A stretch of 57,177 nucleotides of DNA, taken from positions 1-57,177 of the forward strand of contig JAHFUP010000026.1 in the NCBI GenBank assembly GCA_023265025.1, read 5' to 3'. The position numbers were made by a program, and so were the translations under genes. A model generated the notes under the pieces. The model was not told the DNA's origin, searched no databases, and saw nothing but the letters and a program-made list of their open reading frames with translations. This stretch comes from Acidimicrobiia bacterium. GTDB taxonomy: Bacteria > Actinomycetota > Acidimicrobiia > Acidimicrobiales > AC-14. Shown piece after piece: positions 1 to 8,739 of the stretch; position 1 is the stretch's first letter; the number at the start of each line of letters is the position of its first letter.

Positions 1-120
1 GAGGAACGACGACCGGGGTCCCGCAGGAGGAACGACGACCGGGGTCCCGCAGGAGGAACGACGACCGGGGTCCCGCAGGAGGAACGACGACCGGGGTCCC
101 GCAGGAGGAACGACGACCGG
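1..120. repeat. 26-bp minisatellite, about 4.6 copies, at the window edge
   Basis: Perfect head-to-tail copies start at 1, 27, 53 and 79, with a partial copy at 105-120. Each unit contains GAGGAACGACGACC followed by GGGGTCCCGCAG. There are no spacers, so it is not CRISPR. The 26-bp period is not a multiple of three, so every frame cycles through three different reading phases and coding is unlikely. The array is probably cut by the window start. The same unit recurs at 1730-2001, 3674-3730 and 16427-16453. Confidence 0.95.
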
Positions 121-292
121 CGCGGCGGAAGGCGGATCGGCTCGCACCCCGACCTTCGGCGTACGGAACGCTGCCGACGGCCGTCGTACCCCTACCGCAT
201 CTGCCTTTGTGCCCGCTCGGCGAGAGCCGGACAATCGGGGCTCGGTGGGGTCTTGCCGCTCGTCACGGCCTGCCCGCGAATTACTACAATAC

Positions 293-1248
293 TTACGCGC
301 GCAGTCGTGCGATATCGGCGTAGAAGTCAGCGGGGACAATCCCGAATGACTGTTCGAAGGCGGAACGCCAGTCGGTAGTAACGCCCGGGCGGAACCGGTC
401 AAAGTAGCTCCTGAGGGCTTCCACGCCGCCGTGGCGTTCGAGGAGCACATCGACGCAAGCGGTTGCCAGGGCGTAGGTCTGCTTCCCCCCGGTCGCCAGC
501 CAATGGTCTCGGGTCTCAAGCTCACTCGGCGGACGGATCCCCCTGACAGAACGCCAACCCGTGAACCCAACGACGCTCGCGGCGGTGGCAGGGTCGGTCA
601 CCCCTTCCTCGACGATCACCGACCGAGCGAACTGTTCGGCTGACCCTTCGAATAGCCACGCAGGCTCGATCTGTGCGACTGGTCGGGAATGAAACTGGAA
701 CTGGATGACGTGAAAGAATTCATGCGCGACAACCTTGGAGTGGTCAAGCGGCGCAGAGTTCTGCAACCACCCCGGCGCGCCGGTGTAGATGAGGATGTCG
801 TTGTTCGAAGCGCGCGCGGTGCCTGAAGCCCGTGTCGGATCCGTCCCCGTTTGACCATGACGCGGACTGGGGCCTTCAGCGTTCCGTAGTTGCGCAGCGC
901 GTAATCTTGAGCTGCGTCGATCCCTTGCCGGATAGCCGCTTGATCCTCGGGGGGCGTCTCCGCTGCGAAGGCATAGGACACGGTTGCTGGTGGAGCCGTG
1001 GTCGTCGTAGCGGGCCGGGTTGTCGTCGAGACGACGGTGGGCGCCGTAGTGGCCACCGTCGTGATCGGCGCTGCCGAAGTCGAGGCGGGGGACGCCGTGC
1101 GGGGCCCATTGGCAGCGCTACCACAGGCGGTCCCGGTCGCCAGGAAGCTCGCTGCAATGACGACGACACGGACTCTGGGGAAAGCGGGCAATGTCCGCTG
1201 CTGATGGTGTGATGGATCCGCAGGAGTCCGCCGCAGGATCATGCCCAT
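293..1248 (-). CDS. Lipoprotein gluzincin-type metallopeptidase, frameshifted
   Basis: Two reading frames join into one protein. The 5' frame (from ATG at 1248, or ATG 1242) has a lipoprotein signal ending in the lipobox ATGTAC, then a Ser/Thr-rich linker (TTTRPATTTTAPP) and a folded segment ending APVRVMV. The 3' frame continues with NNDILIYTGAPGW and the zinc motif HEFFH, then WLFEGSAEQF about 20 residues later, which supplies the third zinc ligand (Glu) as in gluzincins. I infer an extracytoplasmic lipid-anchored zinc peptidase of about 310 aa. One base is missing around 846-855 (in the run GGTCAAACGGGG on the gene strand); restoring it gives a continuous protein with no residue lost. The family cannot be named beyond the HExxH...E layout. 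Whether the break is biological or an assembly error is open, but the untouched motifs favour error. Confidence 0.7.
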
Positions 1249-1729
1249 GCGAAGCCTTCGAGGTTGAGCCATCAGTTTACCGAGGGCGGCCTCGCCGTGT
1301 GTCGACGTTGTGTCTCGACCTGTGAATCGCCGCTCGCATCGGCCCGCCGAGGAGATGTGTCGCCGGCCTTCAGCGCGCAGCGGTTGGGAAGCCCTCACGG
1401 GTCTGGAATATGGGCTGATACCCGATGAAGTAGTCGCAGAGAAGTCCCACAACGACCATCCTGCCAGGTCGAATCTGCGCGACATAGGGAGCGCGGTTGG
1501 CCACGGTGAGCGCGTGGAGCTGGTGATCCTCACGGGCCTACCGGCATCGCAGGAGTCGACGTTCCCGCACGAACTCCTGCCTACCCAGGTCGGAGGGGGC
1601 AAGGGCCTCATGCGAAAAATCACCGGCACGAGCGCTGGCAGCGAGACCGGAGCGCCACTCGCTCCTGACGGTTTGCGACGCCGCGACCCGGCGGCGCTCG
1701 TCGGTGCAGAGGCCGTGTGCCGAAAGCCG
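1249..1729. other. 480-bp spacer without a recognisable gene
   Basis: Open frames exist on both strands, but their residue usage looks like antisense shadow and no motif is recognisable. It holds the upstream region of the lipoprotein gene. Just inside that gene's 5' end, at 1219-1240, is an imperfect hairpin (ATCCGCAGGA / GCCGCAGGAT) that resembles the hairpin family at 5040 and 13487. Confidence 0.5.
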
Positions 1730-2001
1730 AACGACGACCGGGGTGTCCCGCAGGAGGAACGACGACCGGGGTCCCCCAGGAGGAACGACGACCGGGGTCC
1801 CCCAGGAGGAACGACGACCGGGTTCCCCCAGGAGGAACGACGACCGGGGTCCCCCAGGAGGAACGACGACCGGGGTCCCCCAGGAGGAACGACGACCGGG
1901 GTCCCCCAGGAGGAACGACGACCGGGTCCCGCAGGAGGAACGACGACCGGGTCCCGCAGGAGGAACGACGACCGGGTCCCGCAGGAGGAACGACGACCGG
2001 G
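1730..2001. repeat. 25-26 bp minisatellite, 11 copies
   Basis: Eleven AACGACGACCGGG blocks occur at 25- or 26-bp spacing from 1730 to 2001. Units 2 to 7 end in CCCCCAGG, while the first unit and the last three read CCCGCAGG. The last three are 25 bp long because one G is lost from the GGGG run. The array therefore contains sub-families that expanded locally. The inner GACCGGGGTC is self-complementary. It lies between the 3' end of the HEPN gene and the upstream region of the lipoprotein gene. Confidence 0.95.
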
Positions 2002-2107
2002 ATCGGGCGCCCGTGACAGAGCGGTTGAGTAGCCGCTGGCGAACCCACCCGGTCGTCGTCCCCGGCCGCCGTTCCTTGACGGAAGGGGTCGGCCCGTACC
2101 GTCCAAC

Positions 2108-3289
2108 CTAAGTCCGCGTCGATCCCTCGTCATCCTCATCGTGGGCGGAGAGGGCTTCGTCGATCGTGGTGCAGGGACCGTCGTTTGTGCCTCGGTGCCA
2201 GGGATCGAGATGCCCGATCGCTTCGTGCACCACGAGGTCGACCAAGGCTAGGAAGTCCATGGCGTCAAGGTCGTCTTGGTGGAAGCGCCCGGCATGGAGA
2301 GCGTAGTTGCGGCGGTTATAGACGCAGCGGAGCCAGCCCACCTGGGCGGATGGGGTCATTGTCGTCAGAACCGCGACTGTCGTCGCCCGATCAGCCAGCA
2401 AGTTGGCCTTTTCCATCCGTTCCCCGGCCTTCAGGAGCAGGCACTCCAGCGCGGACATGCCGGCGGTGATGATCTCCGACGGCCACGAGGTCGTCGATGC
2501 CTTGCGCCACCACCGGGCCGCCCCGATCACCCGTTGCTCCCACTCGGTGCGTTCCTCCTCGGGCCGGGCGAGCGCACCGGACAGCTCGTGATAGCCCGGC
2601 CACAGCTTGCCCGTCCGGTCGACCCGGTGGACCGCCAGCGCCCCACCCTCGCCGGTCGAGTAACCAAACTGGCCATCGTGGCGCTTCCAGATGTGCTCGT
2701 CGTCGGGAACCTCGGCGGGGGCGCTCAGGAGAGCCAGGAGCGCCATTGCTTCAGCGATTCGCTCAATGGCCACCAAGCGGGCTGTCGCTTGGCCACGCCC
2801 TTCCACGGTCGCGGCGATGAATGGCCCGGTCAGATCGAAGGCGTCGAACATCGCCGCGTCCATGTCGAGCTCAGCCAAATCGCTCACTACAGTGCAGGAC
2901 CCAAGCTGGATCCTCTGGGGAATGTGGGCGTCGATGGATTCCACGAATGTCCAGGTCTGCGCTGCAGCGGAAAGTTGGCTCTCCAGCCATACGAGCGCGG
3001 TCTCCACCTGGTCGTTCTCTGCGTTGCGGACGAACTCGACGATGAGACTTTCAACCACCTCGGGCAGCGGGCCGCCGCTCGTCAGGGCCGGCCGCGCCAG
3101 CCCGAGGGTTAGTAAACGGAGCGTCCTGAGCCCCGCTCCGACAAACAACATGCTCCGCCCAAGCTTGGAGAAGAGTCTGTAAGGGGTTCCGGCGGGCGCA
3201 TGGGGAGCGTCCCATTGAACAAGCGTCAGGAGCCCTCGCAGCTCGTCCTTCTGCGAGCGGGTGATGATGGACGACGGACGGGGTGGCAT
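2108..3289 (-). CDS. ApeA-like HEPN domain protein, probable RNase/defence effector
   Basis: A 393-aa soluble protein. The C-terminal third looks like an ApeA-type HEPN domain: a helix with ALECLLLKAGE (about 280-290), then YNRRNYALHAG, in which R327-x4-H332 fits the HEPN RNase signature (R-x4-6-H), followed by a helix rich in Leu/Val. HEPN proteins of this kind cut RNA in abortive-infection and toxin systems. The N-terminal 250 residues (mixed alpha/beta, few motifs) could be a sensor, as in ApeA, but I do not recognise it. No antitoxin-like partner (MNT, AbiEi) is adjacent, so it may act alone. It sits between two minisatellite arrays in a region that also carries Shedu and a TIR-STAND gene, which supports a defence role. 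The HEPN assignment rests on motif and helix pattern only. Confidence 0.6.
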   Translation of the reverse strand: MPPRPSSIITRSQKDELRGLLTLVQWDAPHAPAGTPYRLFSKLGRSMLFVGAGLRTLRLLTLGLARPALTSGGPLPEVVESLIVEFVRNAENDQVETALVWLESQLSAAAQTWTFVESIDAHIPQRIQLGSCTVVSDLAELDMDAAMFDAFDLTGPFIAATVEGRGQATARLVAIERIAEAMALLALLSAPAEVPDDEHIWKRHDGQFGYSTGEGGALAVHRVDRTGKLWPGYHELSGALARPEEERTEWEQRVIGAARWWRKASTTSWPSEIITAGMSALECLLLKAGERMEKANLLADRATTVAVLTTMTPSAQVGWLRCVYNRRNYALHAGRFHQDDLDAMDFLALVDLVVHEAIGHLDPWHRGTNDGPCTTIDEALSAHDEDDEGSTRT

Positions 3290-3441
3290 CGGGCGATGAT
3301 CGCACGAGCACCTTGGGGTAGGAGCCGACTTCCCGGAGATGCCTGGGAGATCGGCAAAGCATCGCGGTTCTGTTGGGAGGGTCCGATGGCTAATCTGGCG
3401 TTCGCAGGCCGAGCTTTCGAGTCGTTCTCTGCCGTGGACCG

Positions 3442-3837
3442 ATGACCATGACAGCGAGGAATGACTTTGTCGATGGCGCCATTCTGGCGATCATCGAGGC
3501 TCTTGGCGGCGACGCTATAGCGGGCTCGGAGTCTGGCGGGCAGGTATCCCGGATCGCCAACGTCGCGCCGGCGTTGCGGTGCGAGCCGGGCCTCCCGCGC
3601 CTGTCCATAACGGTAGATCGCCCCGAATACTGCGCCGCTCGGCCCTGCGCGCGGGTGTATTGGGGGCTCACGCCGAACGACGACCGGGGTCCCGCAGGAG
3701 GAACGACGACCGGGTCCCGCAGGAGGAACGCCTCGCGGAACAGCCGCTGTTCCCCACCGTCTGTCGTCTGCCAGCTCCTCGGAGTGGCCGGCTGGCATGA
3801 TCACCCCATCTGGAGGGGCCTCTTGAACAGGGGATGA
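3442..3837 (+). CDS. Doubtful small ORF running into minisatellite
   Basis: An ATG at 3442 overlaps, as ATGA, the stop of a 19-codon ORF (3386-3445) that itself follows a GGGAGG box. The first 75 residues (MTMTARNDFVDGAILAIIEA onward) look moderately protein-like. The frame then runs through two copies of the minisatellite (3674-3730), which would supply an NDDRGPAGGTTTGS stretch, and ends 107 bases later. I do not recognise it. It could be a broken gene whose 3' end was overwritten by the repeat, or chance. The region 3290-3800 otherwise holds nothing I can name. Confidence 0.2.
   Translation: MTMTARNDFVDGAILAIIEALGGDAIAGSESGGQVSRIANVAPALRCEPGLPRLSITVDRPEYCAARPCARVYWGLTPNDDRGPAGGTTTGSRRRNASRNSRCSPPSVVCQLLGVAGWHDHPIWRGLLNRG
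3674..3730. repeat. Minisatellite, two copies plus part
   Basis: Two AACGACGACCGGG units, followed by GGTCCCGCAGGAGG and GTCCCGCAGGAGG, reproduce both the 26-bp and the 25-bp versions of the unit seen at 1730-2001. The copy lies between the 3' end of the DUF1353 gene and the start of the HEPN gene. Confidence 0.9.
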
Positions 3838-4760
3838 AGTTCTCCCGCCGGCGTGCCCCCAATGAGCCTTAGTACTCCGCGGGCAACCCCGAGCACCACT
3901 AGGCTGAGGATCTCGAGAAAGGCGTACACGAAGAGGCCGGCGAAGACCCCAATCACGGGTACGGCCAGCAAAATCACTGCAAGGGAGGCAATGATCCCGG
4001 CTCCGACGTGCTTCGCCCATACGACGAGCCCGAGAGCGGCGAGGACCCCGACCGAGCCTTCTGAATTGGCCGTAAGCTGCCTCCAGTGGCCGAGGGCTCC
4101 GCTCAGAACGATCAACGCCACGGCACCAATCGCGGCCGCTCCCGTGACTAGGGCGCCTTTTGCCATGGATTCCCAGCGCTGCTTCGCCTCGGTCGAGAGC
4201 GGCAGGCTCGCAAGCCATGAGCCGAGAGCCAAGACAACCATCAGCGCTACGAATGCTGCTCCGCCTATGACTATTGTCCTGCCGGCACCCCTGGACATCC
4301 TGTAGCCATGGGCGGCCAGGACTGTTGTCACGCTGGCGCCGAGGCATACGATCCATGCGACAAGAGCCACGATTCCGACCGTGAACCTGGCAAACATCCC
4401 CAACTCCACGGCCGCCCACATGAACCAACGCCGTATCCAGGGAACTCCGAGTTCCCACATGGCGTGGCGGAACAGCCGGTTCGCTTGACTGAGGGTCGTC
4501 CATGTGTTCGGCCCGGCTTTCCACAGATGGTCGTGCACCAGAGCCGCCATCGTGTGCCGTCCATAGCTGCGAACCAGCCACTGGAGGAAAAAGGGAACCG
4601 ATGCTAGGTCGGTGGTCTGGGGGCTGACGTCGATAACCTGGCTAGCGTCGCGTTCGTCCACATACCTGAACGCATTGACAAGTAGGAACTTCGTCGGTGA
4701 GGCGCCGAGCCGTAAGTCCACGACTGCCGGCAGTGTGCCCGTCGAATCGAAGAACGGCAC
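3801..4760 (-). CDS. DUF1353 domain fused to a multi-pass membrane domain
   Basis: A 319-aa protein. Residues 45-80 (SPQTTDLASVP, then GRHTMAALVHDHLW) match the conserved core of DUF1353, a short domain usually found as a roughly 100-aa phage or prophage protein. Here the domain is followed by a hydrophobic C-terminal half with about five membrane segments (roughly 128-150, 163-186, 203-224, 236-250 and 254-295). DUF1353 has no assigned activity that I can vouch for; its invariant Asp/Ser and His residues (TDLASVP, ALVHD) suggest a hydrolase-like fold. The fusion places that domain at the inner membrane. The gene stands alone, with minisatellite downstream and a related hairpin about 280 bases upstream. 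Membrane-anchored effectors are common in anti-phage systems, but a defence role here is only suggested by neighbours. Confidence 0.75.
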   Translation of the reverse strand: MPFFDSTGTLPAVVDLRLGASPTKFLLVNAFRYVDERDASQVIDVSPQTTDLASVPFFLQWLVRSYGRHTMAALVHDHLWKAGPNTWTTLSQANRLFRHAMWELGVPWIRRWFMWAAVELGMFARFTVGIVALVAWIVCLGASVTTVLAAHGYRMSRGAGRTIVIGGAAFVALMVVLALGSWLASLPLSTEAKQRWESMAKGALVTGAAAIGAVALIVLSGALGHWRQLTANSEGSVGVLAALGLVVWAKHVGAGIIASLAVILLAVPVIGVFAGLFVYAFLEILSLVVLGVARGVLRLIGGTPAGELHPLFKRPLQMG

Positions 4761-5241
4761 TTGGCGCCTCCTGGAATCTCAACTTGGGACTTAGTGTGGT
4801 GACATAGCGTGTCCTGGCGCAACCAGTTCTGTCGCACGGTGCCAAGCCTGACCGGAGAGGGCATGTGATTTGCCCCGGCAACAAGCGCCCGCGTCGCTGG
4901 TGTGTCGCGCATTTTGGAGGAGGGCGACTGGTGAGTTCGCGTGACAACGCGCTGTGGCACACGCGAAACACACTTGCCGCGTGTCGGTAGATCGGTGACC
5001 CTCTCGTAACGACGTGAACCGCCCCGGTTCATCGTCCAGGTCCCGCAGGAGGATGCCGCGACGGGATCCGGCTGCGGGACGAATGAGTCACGCCGACGGC
5101 CCTGGGGGCGATCGACTTTCCGGTCGTCGGCCCACGCCGGCGGCACTGGGCTGGTACTTGGCCATGGCCAAGACGGCGAGGTGTCCTTCGTCGCTGCCCC
5201 TGGGCACGAGTTGCTGGACCCGACGCCGTGTGGCTCCGTCC
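4761..5241. other. Spacer without a recognisable gene
   Basis: No coding frame here has a motif or a credible ribosome-binding site. The segment 5014-5241 is open on the plus strand, but that frame is the antisense continuation of the glycosylase gene at 5242. The only structured element is the hairpin at 5040-5080. Confidence 0.5.
5040..5080. repeat. Hairpin element related to the minisatellite
   Basis: Arms GTCCCGCAG (5040-5048) and CTGCGGGAC (5072-5080) are perfectly complementary around a 23-base interior holding GAGGATGCCGCGACGGGATC. The left arm plus GGAGGA is identical to part of the minisatellite unit. The element at 13487-13510, read on the other strand, is the same sequence with 13 interior bases removed between two GAT triplets. 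Confidence 0.75.
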
Positions 5242-5907
5242 TCAGGCCACAGCATCCCGGAGCAAGGCCGCCTCCGCCTCCAGGCCGGTGCAGTCCCGGT
5301 ACCGTCGACGCCCAAAGGAGCCGTGGTACCCGGAGGGGTGGAGGATTGCCACCGCCGCGAAATCGTGGTCGCCGAGGTGGGCACGCACGACGCCGGGGGC
5401 CGGGTTGCGGGGCGAGGCCCACGCGGCCAGCTCCGGGGCCATGGTCGAGAGGAAGCGACGGGAGCCCGTGCCGAGCGTGGCCAGCGCCCTCGGTTTCATC
5501 ACCGCGACCTGCTCCTCAAGGAACCCCCGACACCAGAGGCGGAAACCGTGATCGTCGGCGCCGGGAAAGCGGCCGGTCGGGTCGTCGCCCGCTTTGAGCC
5601 CCACGTAGGCATTGGTGAAAAAGCAGTCGCCCGCGGCCAGACCGGCCCCGTCCAGAAGCCGGTAGAGGTTGCGCCAGGTGAGCATCGGGCGGTCGGGACC
5701 GCCGTGGGCGCGACCAGACATCAACCGGCGGCGGAAGGCGATCTCGGAGTCCAGGTTGTGGCCGACGAACATGACGCCACCGAACGCGAACGGCGGCAGC
5801 GGGCCGGCCGAATCGGTCACCAGCAAGCCGGCGGCGGCGGAGAAGAAGGCGAGCCCTTCGAGCTGCCGCCTGAAGCGTTCGACCGGGTGCTCAGCCGGCT
5901 CGGACAC
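5242..5907 (-). CDS. Uracil-DNA glycosylase superfamily protein
   Basis: 221 aa from the GTG at 5907; the frame is open further upstream but that stretch is Arg/Pro-rich and not domain-like. The pattern fits the UDG-like fold: MFVGHN (46-51) as the first active-site loop after a beta strand, TWRNLYRLL, FFTNAYVGLKAG in the centre, a helix with FLEEQVAVMKPRALATLG, and HPSGYH (190-195) in the place of the C-terminal His-Pro-Ser loop that inserts into DNA. The usual GxDPG-type first loop is replaced by GHN, so it is not a classical family 1-5 enzyme and may act on another lesion or be inactive. It is monocistronic. The glycosylase assignment comes from the ordered motifs; the substrate is unknown. 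Confidence 0.6.
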   Translation of the reverse strand: MSEPAEHPVERFRRQLEGLAFFSAAAGLLVTDSAGPLPPFAFGGVMFVGHNLDSEIAFRRRLMSGRAHGGPDRPMLTWRNLYRLLDGAGLAAGDCFFTNAYVGLKAGDDPTGRFPGADDHGFRLWCRGFLEEQVAVMKPRALATLGTGSRRFLSTMAPELAAWASPRNPAPGVVRAHLGDHDFAAVAILHPSGYHGSFGRRRYRDCTGLEAEAALLRDAVA

Positions 5908-6100
5908 GGGCCCGACCCTATGGCCGAACGGCCGCCGCCGTGAGAAATCGCTTGCCACGCCCGGCGTTCTTCGAGTTCCATTGAAGCGCCCGCAGCGAGC
6001 GGCCCAACGAGGGAGTGCACCGTGCTCAAGGAGCGCATGACGAACCAGTAGTCGCCGGGACCGCCCCGGCGAAGCGCGCCCACGAGGAGGGGCGCTCGTC

Positions 6101-6802
6101 ATGCGTTCATCAGCCACGAAGAGCCGGGACATGGCCCGCTCGATCCTCCCGTCGCGCGCCGGCAGTACGACTGCTCACCTGGCGCTGACCCGTCGCGCCA
6201 ACCGACGTGCCATCGCCCAGAAGTTGTCGTACATCCGCCGGAGCGACGGAGCCGACCAGGAGGACTCGGACGAGCGCTCGGACCTGCGCGCCTACCCGGA
6301 CATCGAGATCGCCATGATCGTGCGGTGGCGGCGGGGAGCCGACAGGCTCAACCACTTCGAGCGCTGGGCCGTCCAGGTGACGAAGCATCTCCCCGTCGAG
6401 GACCGCCTCGGGCATATGCGGGCGATGCTGCCGGGAGGGCTCATCGGCGACCACGCCATGTCACATCTACGCCGGCTGCCCGAGCTGAACCCGGACTACC
6501 TGAACCTCTACGCCTTCCGCTTCGCCCGGTGGCTGGAGCAGAACGCCGAGCGCCAGGCCGACGCGAGCACGCGCATGCGGAATCTGGTGACGATGATCCT
6601 CGAAGACGGAGGGCACGGGGTCCTCAACTCGGCTCTGAGAGCCGCCGCGTGCGACGGCGAACGGCCTCGCGCACTCGCCGGGATTCACGACGTAGATGCG
6701 TTCCTGTCCCACGTCGAGGCGCAAGATCGAGGGCGCACCCTCGACCCTCGGAGGGGGAAAGTCATCGAGACGGTCGCCCGGACGGTTGTCGCTCTCGGTT
6801 GA
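6101..6802 (+). CDS. Hypothetical protein, unrecognised
   Basis: 233 aa from ATG 6101, which has a good Shine-Dalgarno GAGGAGG 9 bases upstream (6085-6091). A second ATG at 6131 (MARSILPSRAG) is a possible alternative. The protein is Arg-rich and helical, without membrane segments, Cys clusters or an enzymatic motif that I know. The centre (NPDYLNLYAFRFARWLEQNAE) reads like a real folded helix bundle. The 5' end is divergent from the glycosylase gene at 5907, with about 190 bases between them. A nucleic-acid-binding role would fit the charge but is only a guess. Confidence 0.5.
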   Translation: MRSSATKSRDMARSILPSRAGSTTAHLALTRRANRRAIAQKLSYIRRSDGADQEDSDERSDLRAYPDIEIAMIVRWRRGADRLNHFERWAVQVTKHLPVEDRLGHMRAMLPGGLIGDHAMSHLRRLPELNPDYLNLYAFRFARWLEQNAERQADASTRMRNLVTMILEDGGHGVLNSALRAAACDGERPRALAGIHDVDAFLSHVEAQDRGRTLDPRRGKVIETVARTVVALG

Positions 6803-7011
6803 ACTGGCAGCCCACCGATCTCGTCCCGCAAGGGGAACCCCGTGCGGGTGGCGGCCGATCGGCGAGGAGAAACAGCTCGGAGGTCCGGCCGACCGCTGCG
6901 TCCTCTGCGTCGCTCGTCGGCTCGACGACCTGCTCCGCCAGGTCGGACATGGCGTATCGACGGGGACAGGCCCGAGCACGCCACGGGACCGGATGGCGGG
7001 CGCGCCGGTGT

Positions 7012-7575
7012 TCACGTGGTGAAGGGCCGGCTCATCCGGTACAGGACGTGACGCCGGAGAGGGTGGCCTTCGGGAAGCTGGGGATGGTCGAAGTCGTCAG
7101 CCGGGTCGTGGCGCATTCCGATCTTCTGCATGACGCGTTGTGAACGGACGTTGGAGGCGGCGGTGAAAGAGACAACCTCCTCAAGATCGAGCGATCGGAA
7201 GGCGTGGTCGAGGACGGATCTGGCGGCCTCGGTGGCGAGCCCGCGGCTCCAGTAGGGCCGGGAGAGACGCCACCCGATCTCCACGGCAGGAGTGAACGGC
7301 GCGTCGAAGGTCGCCATGTTGAGGCCGACGAACCCGGCGAAGCTGGCCGTGGCGGTGACCTCAAGGGCCCAAAGACCCCAGCCTCGTTGGTAGATGCCGG
7401 CGACGATGCGGTCTACCAGGGCGTCGCTGTCGGCTCTGGACAGCACGTTCGGGAAGTGCTCCATGACCTCGGGGTCGGCGTTGAGCACGGCGAAGGGCTC
7501 CCGGTCGGTATCGCGCCACAGGCGGAGCAGGACCCGAGACGTACGAATCTCGGTCGTCACCAAAGGCCGCTCCAC
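7012..7575 (-). CDS. GNAT family N-acetyltransferase (RimJ/RimL type)
   Basis: 187 aa. The layout is that of RimJ/RimL-like GNAT proteins: an N-terminal RTSRVLLRLWRDTDREPF strand-helix, a central VEIGWRLSRPYWSRGLATEAA segment that forms motif A (the acetyl-CoA pyrophosphate loop, here RGLATEA), and VSFTAASNVRSQRVMQKIGM, the motif-B helix with the conserved Asn and the 'S-x-RVMQKIGM' signature. It probably acetylates an amine on a small molecule or protein N-terminus; the substrate cannot be read from sequence. It is monocistronic, divergent from a 120-base spacer before the APH gene that runs the same way. Confidence 0.85.
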   Translation of the reverse strand: MERPLVTTEIRTSRVLLRLWRDTDREPFAVLNADPEVMEHFPNVLSRADSDALVDRIVAGIYQRGWGLWALEVTATASFAGFVGLNMATFDAPFTPAVEIGWRLSRPYWSRGLATEAARSVLDHAFRSLDLEEVVSFTAASNVRSQRVMQKIGMRHDPADDFDHPQLPEGHPLRRHVLYRMSRPFTT

Positions 7576-7695
7576 CCCGCCATCCTCTCTCCGGTGGGCG
7601 CTGCGCGCTGAGTACTGCGACTGCCGACTGGTTATCCGCTGTCCCGGGGGCCGATCGCTCAGCGGGACGGCGCATGCTCTGGCCGCCGCGGCTCA

Positions 7696-8610
7696 TCAAA
7701 GGCGAGCGACGGCCACCTGGAGGAGGTTCTCGACTCGAAGGTTCATGCCGCTGTGATCGACGGTGGTCCGACCTCCTACCTGTCGGGGGATCCCTACGTG
7801 CCAGTCCTCGCTGAACGAGAGTAGGGCGGTGACGTCCCATTGCGGGTCAACGGTCCGTCCGGCCTCACGCTCGTAGTCGTGGCGAAACTGTTCGGCCAGC
7901 TCAGCCGAGAACAGCACGGCGAGATTCAGGCGGCAGTGCCCGACATCGACGTCAGTCGGACCGCTGGCGGCATGGACCCAGTCGACGACGGCGGTGATCC
8001 GGTTGCGGCGCCACAGGATGTTGAAATGCTGGTAGTCACCGTGCATGAAGCGGCGATCGCGGCAGCGGGCTCGGCAGGCGGCCTCGATCGCTGTGTCCCA
8101 AAGATGCGGCCGGTGGCTCCACGGCGGTGGAGACGCGGACTCCAGATCGGTCCATCCCTCCCAGGCCGGCGCCGTGATAGGCGATGCGTGGATCCGCGCC
8201 AGCATCACGGCCATCTCCCTCACCCAGCCGCGAGGATCGGAAGGCGCCAATTGGAGTCGTCCGGGGGCGCGGGTCATCAGTAAGGCCGGGTTGCCACCAG
8301 CGTCGTCGCCGTTGGTGACGGCGACGACGCGTGGTGCCGGGACCGCGCCCGTCGCCAACGCTTCGAGCGCGGCCGCTTCCTCGACGACGGCTTCGCGCGT
8401 CCACTTTGCCCAGTCCTCAGTGCCCGGCATCCACCGGCGGATTACGAGGTGTCGGTGGACGGAGCCCGTTCGGACCGTGACACGGTGGAGAGACGCCTGT
8501 GGGCTCCCGCCGGTCAGACGCCGCCACGCGACGACCTGTGCCGTCGGGGACACGGTTCGGGCAATCCAAGCCAGCGTCTCGAGGGACGGCCGCCGCCGGT
8601 ACGGCTCCAC
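7696..8610 (-). CDS. Aminoglycoside phosphotransferase family kinase
   Basis: 304 aa from GTG 8610; the open frame continues upstream to 8721 but that part is Arg/Pro-rich and unlike the family. The kinase-like fold is clear: HLVIRRW supplies the ATP-binding Lys/Arg strand, FMHGDYQHFNILW is the catalytic loop (HGDxxxxN, with Asp as base and Asn for metal), and ITAVVDWVHAASGPTDVDVGHC is the metal-binding DxD-like segment. Members phosphorylate aminoglycosides, macrolides, choline or other small alcohols. A resistance role cannot be claimed from sequence. About 100 bases upstream lies a hairpin of the local repeat family. Confidence 0.8.
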   Translation of the reverse strand: MEPYRRRPSLETLAWIARTVSPTAQVVAWRRLTGGSPQASLHRVTVRTGSVHRHLVIRRWMPGTEDWAKWTREAVVEEAAALEALATGAVPAPRVVAVTNGDDAGGNPALLMTRAPGRLQLAPSDPRGWVREMAVMLARIHASPITAPAWEGWTDLESASPPPWSHRPHLWDTAIEAACRARCRDRRFMHGDYQHFNILWRRNRITAVVDWVHAASGPTDVDVGHCRLNLAVLFSAELAEQFRHDYEREAGRTVDPQWDVTALLSFSEDWHVGIPRQVGGRTTVDHSGMNLRVENLLQVAVARL

Positions 8611-8710
8611 CGCGCCGACCGTACCTGGCCGCGCCCGCGGACGCCTGGCCTCGGACCGCTGGGGGAGGAAATCCCTGAGCCGATCGGGCCCGCGGGGTCT
8701 TGCCGGACTC

Positions 8711-8739
8711 GCATCCCGCAACGGGATCCCGCTCCGGGA
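8711..8739. repeat. Hairpin element of the local repeat family
   Basis: ATCCCG-CAA-CGGGAT (8712-8726) is followed by CCCGCTCCGGGACG. On the complementary strand this reads CGGGATCCCGTTGCGGGA, close to CGGGATCCGGCTGCGGGA in the element at 5040-5080. It lies about 100 bases upstream of the APH gene start. Confidence 0.55.

Noticed and set aside
1-2001. CRISPR array at the minisatellites
   Set aside because: Units are contiguous without spacers and 25-26 bp in total; no cas genes are seen.
616-2139. A 507-codon minus-strand open frame as one protein
   Set aside because: Its first two thirds are read-through of the minisatellite (period 26 bp) and spacer; only the last part is the lipoprotein gene before its frameshift.
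5014-5943. 309-codon plus-strand frame opposite the UDG-like gene
   Set aside because: Arg/Pro/Gly-rich, no motif; the minus-strand frame shows ordered UDG motifs.
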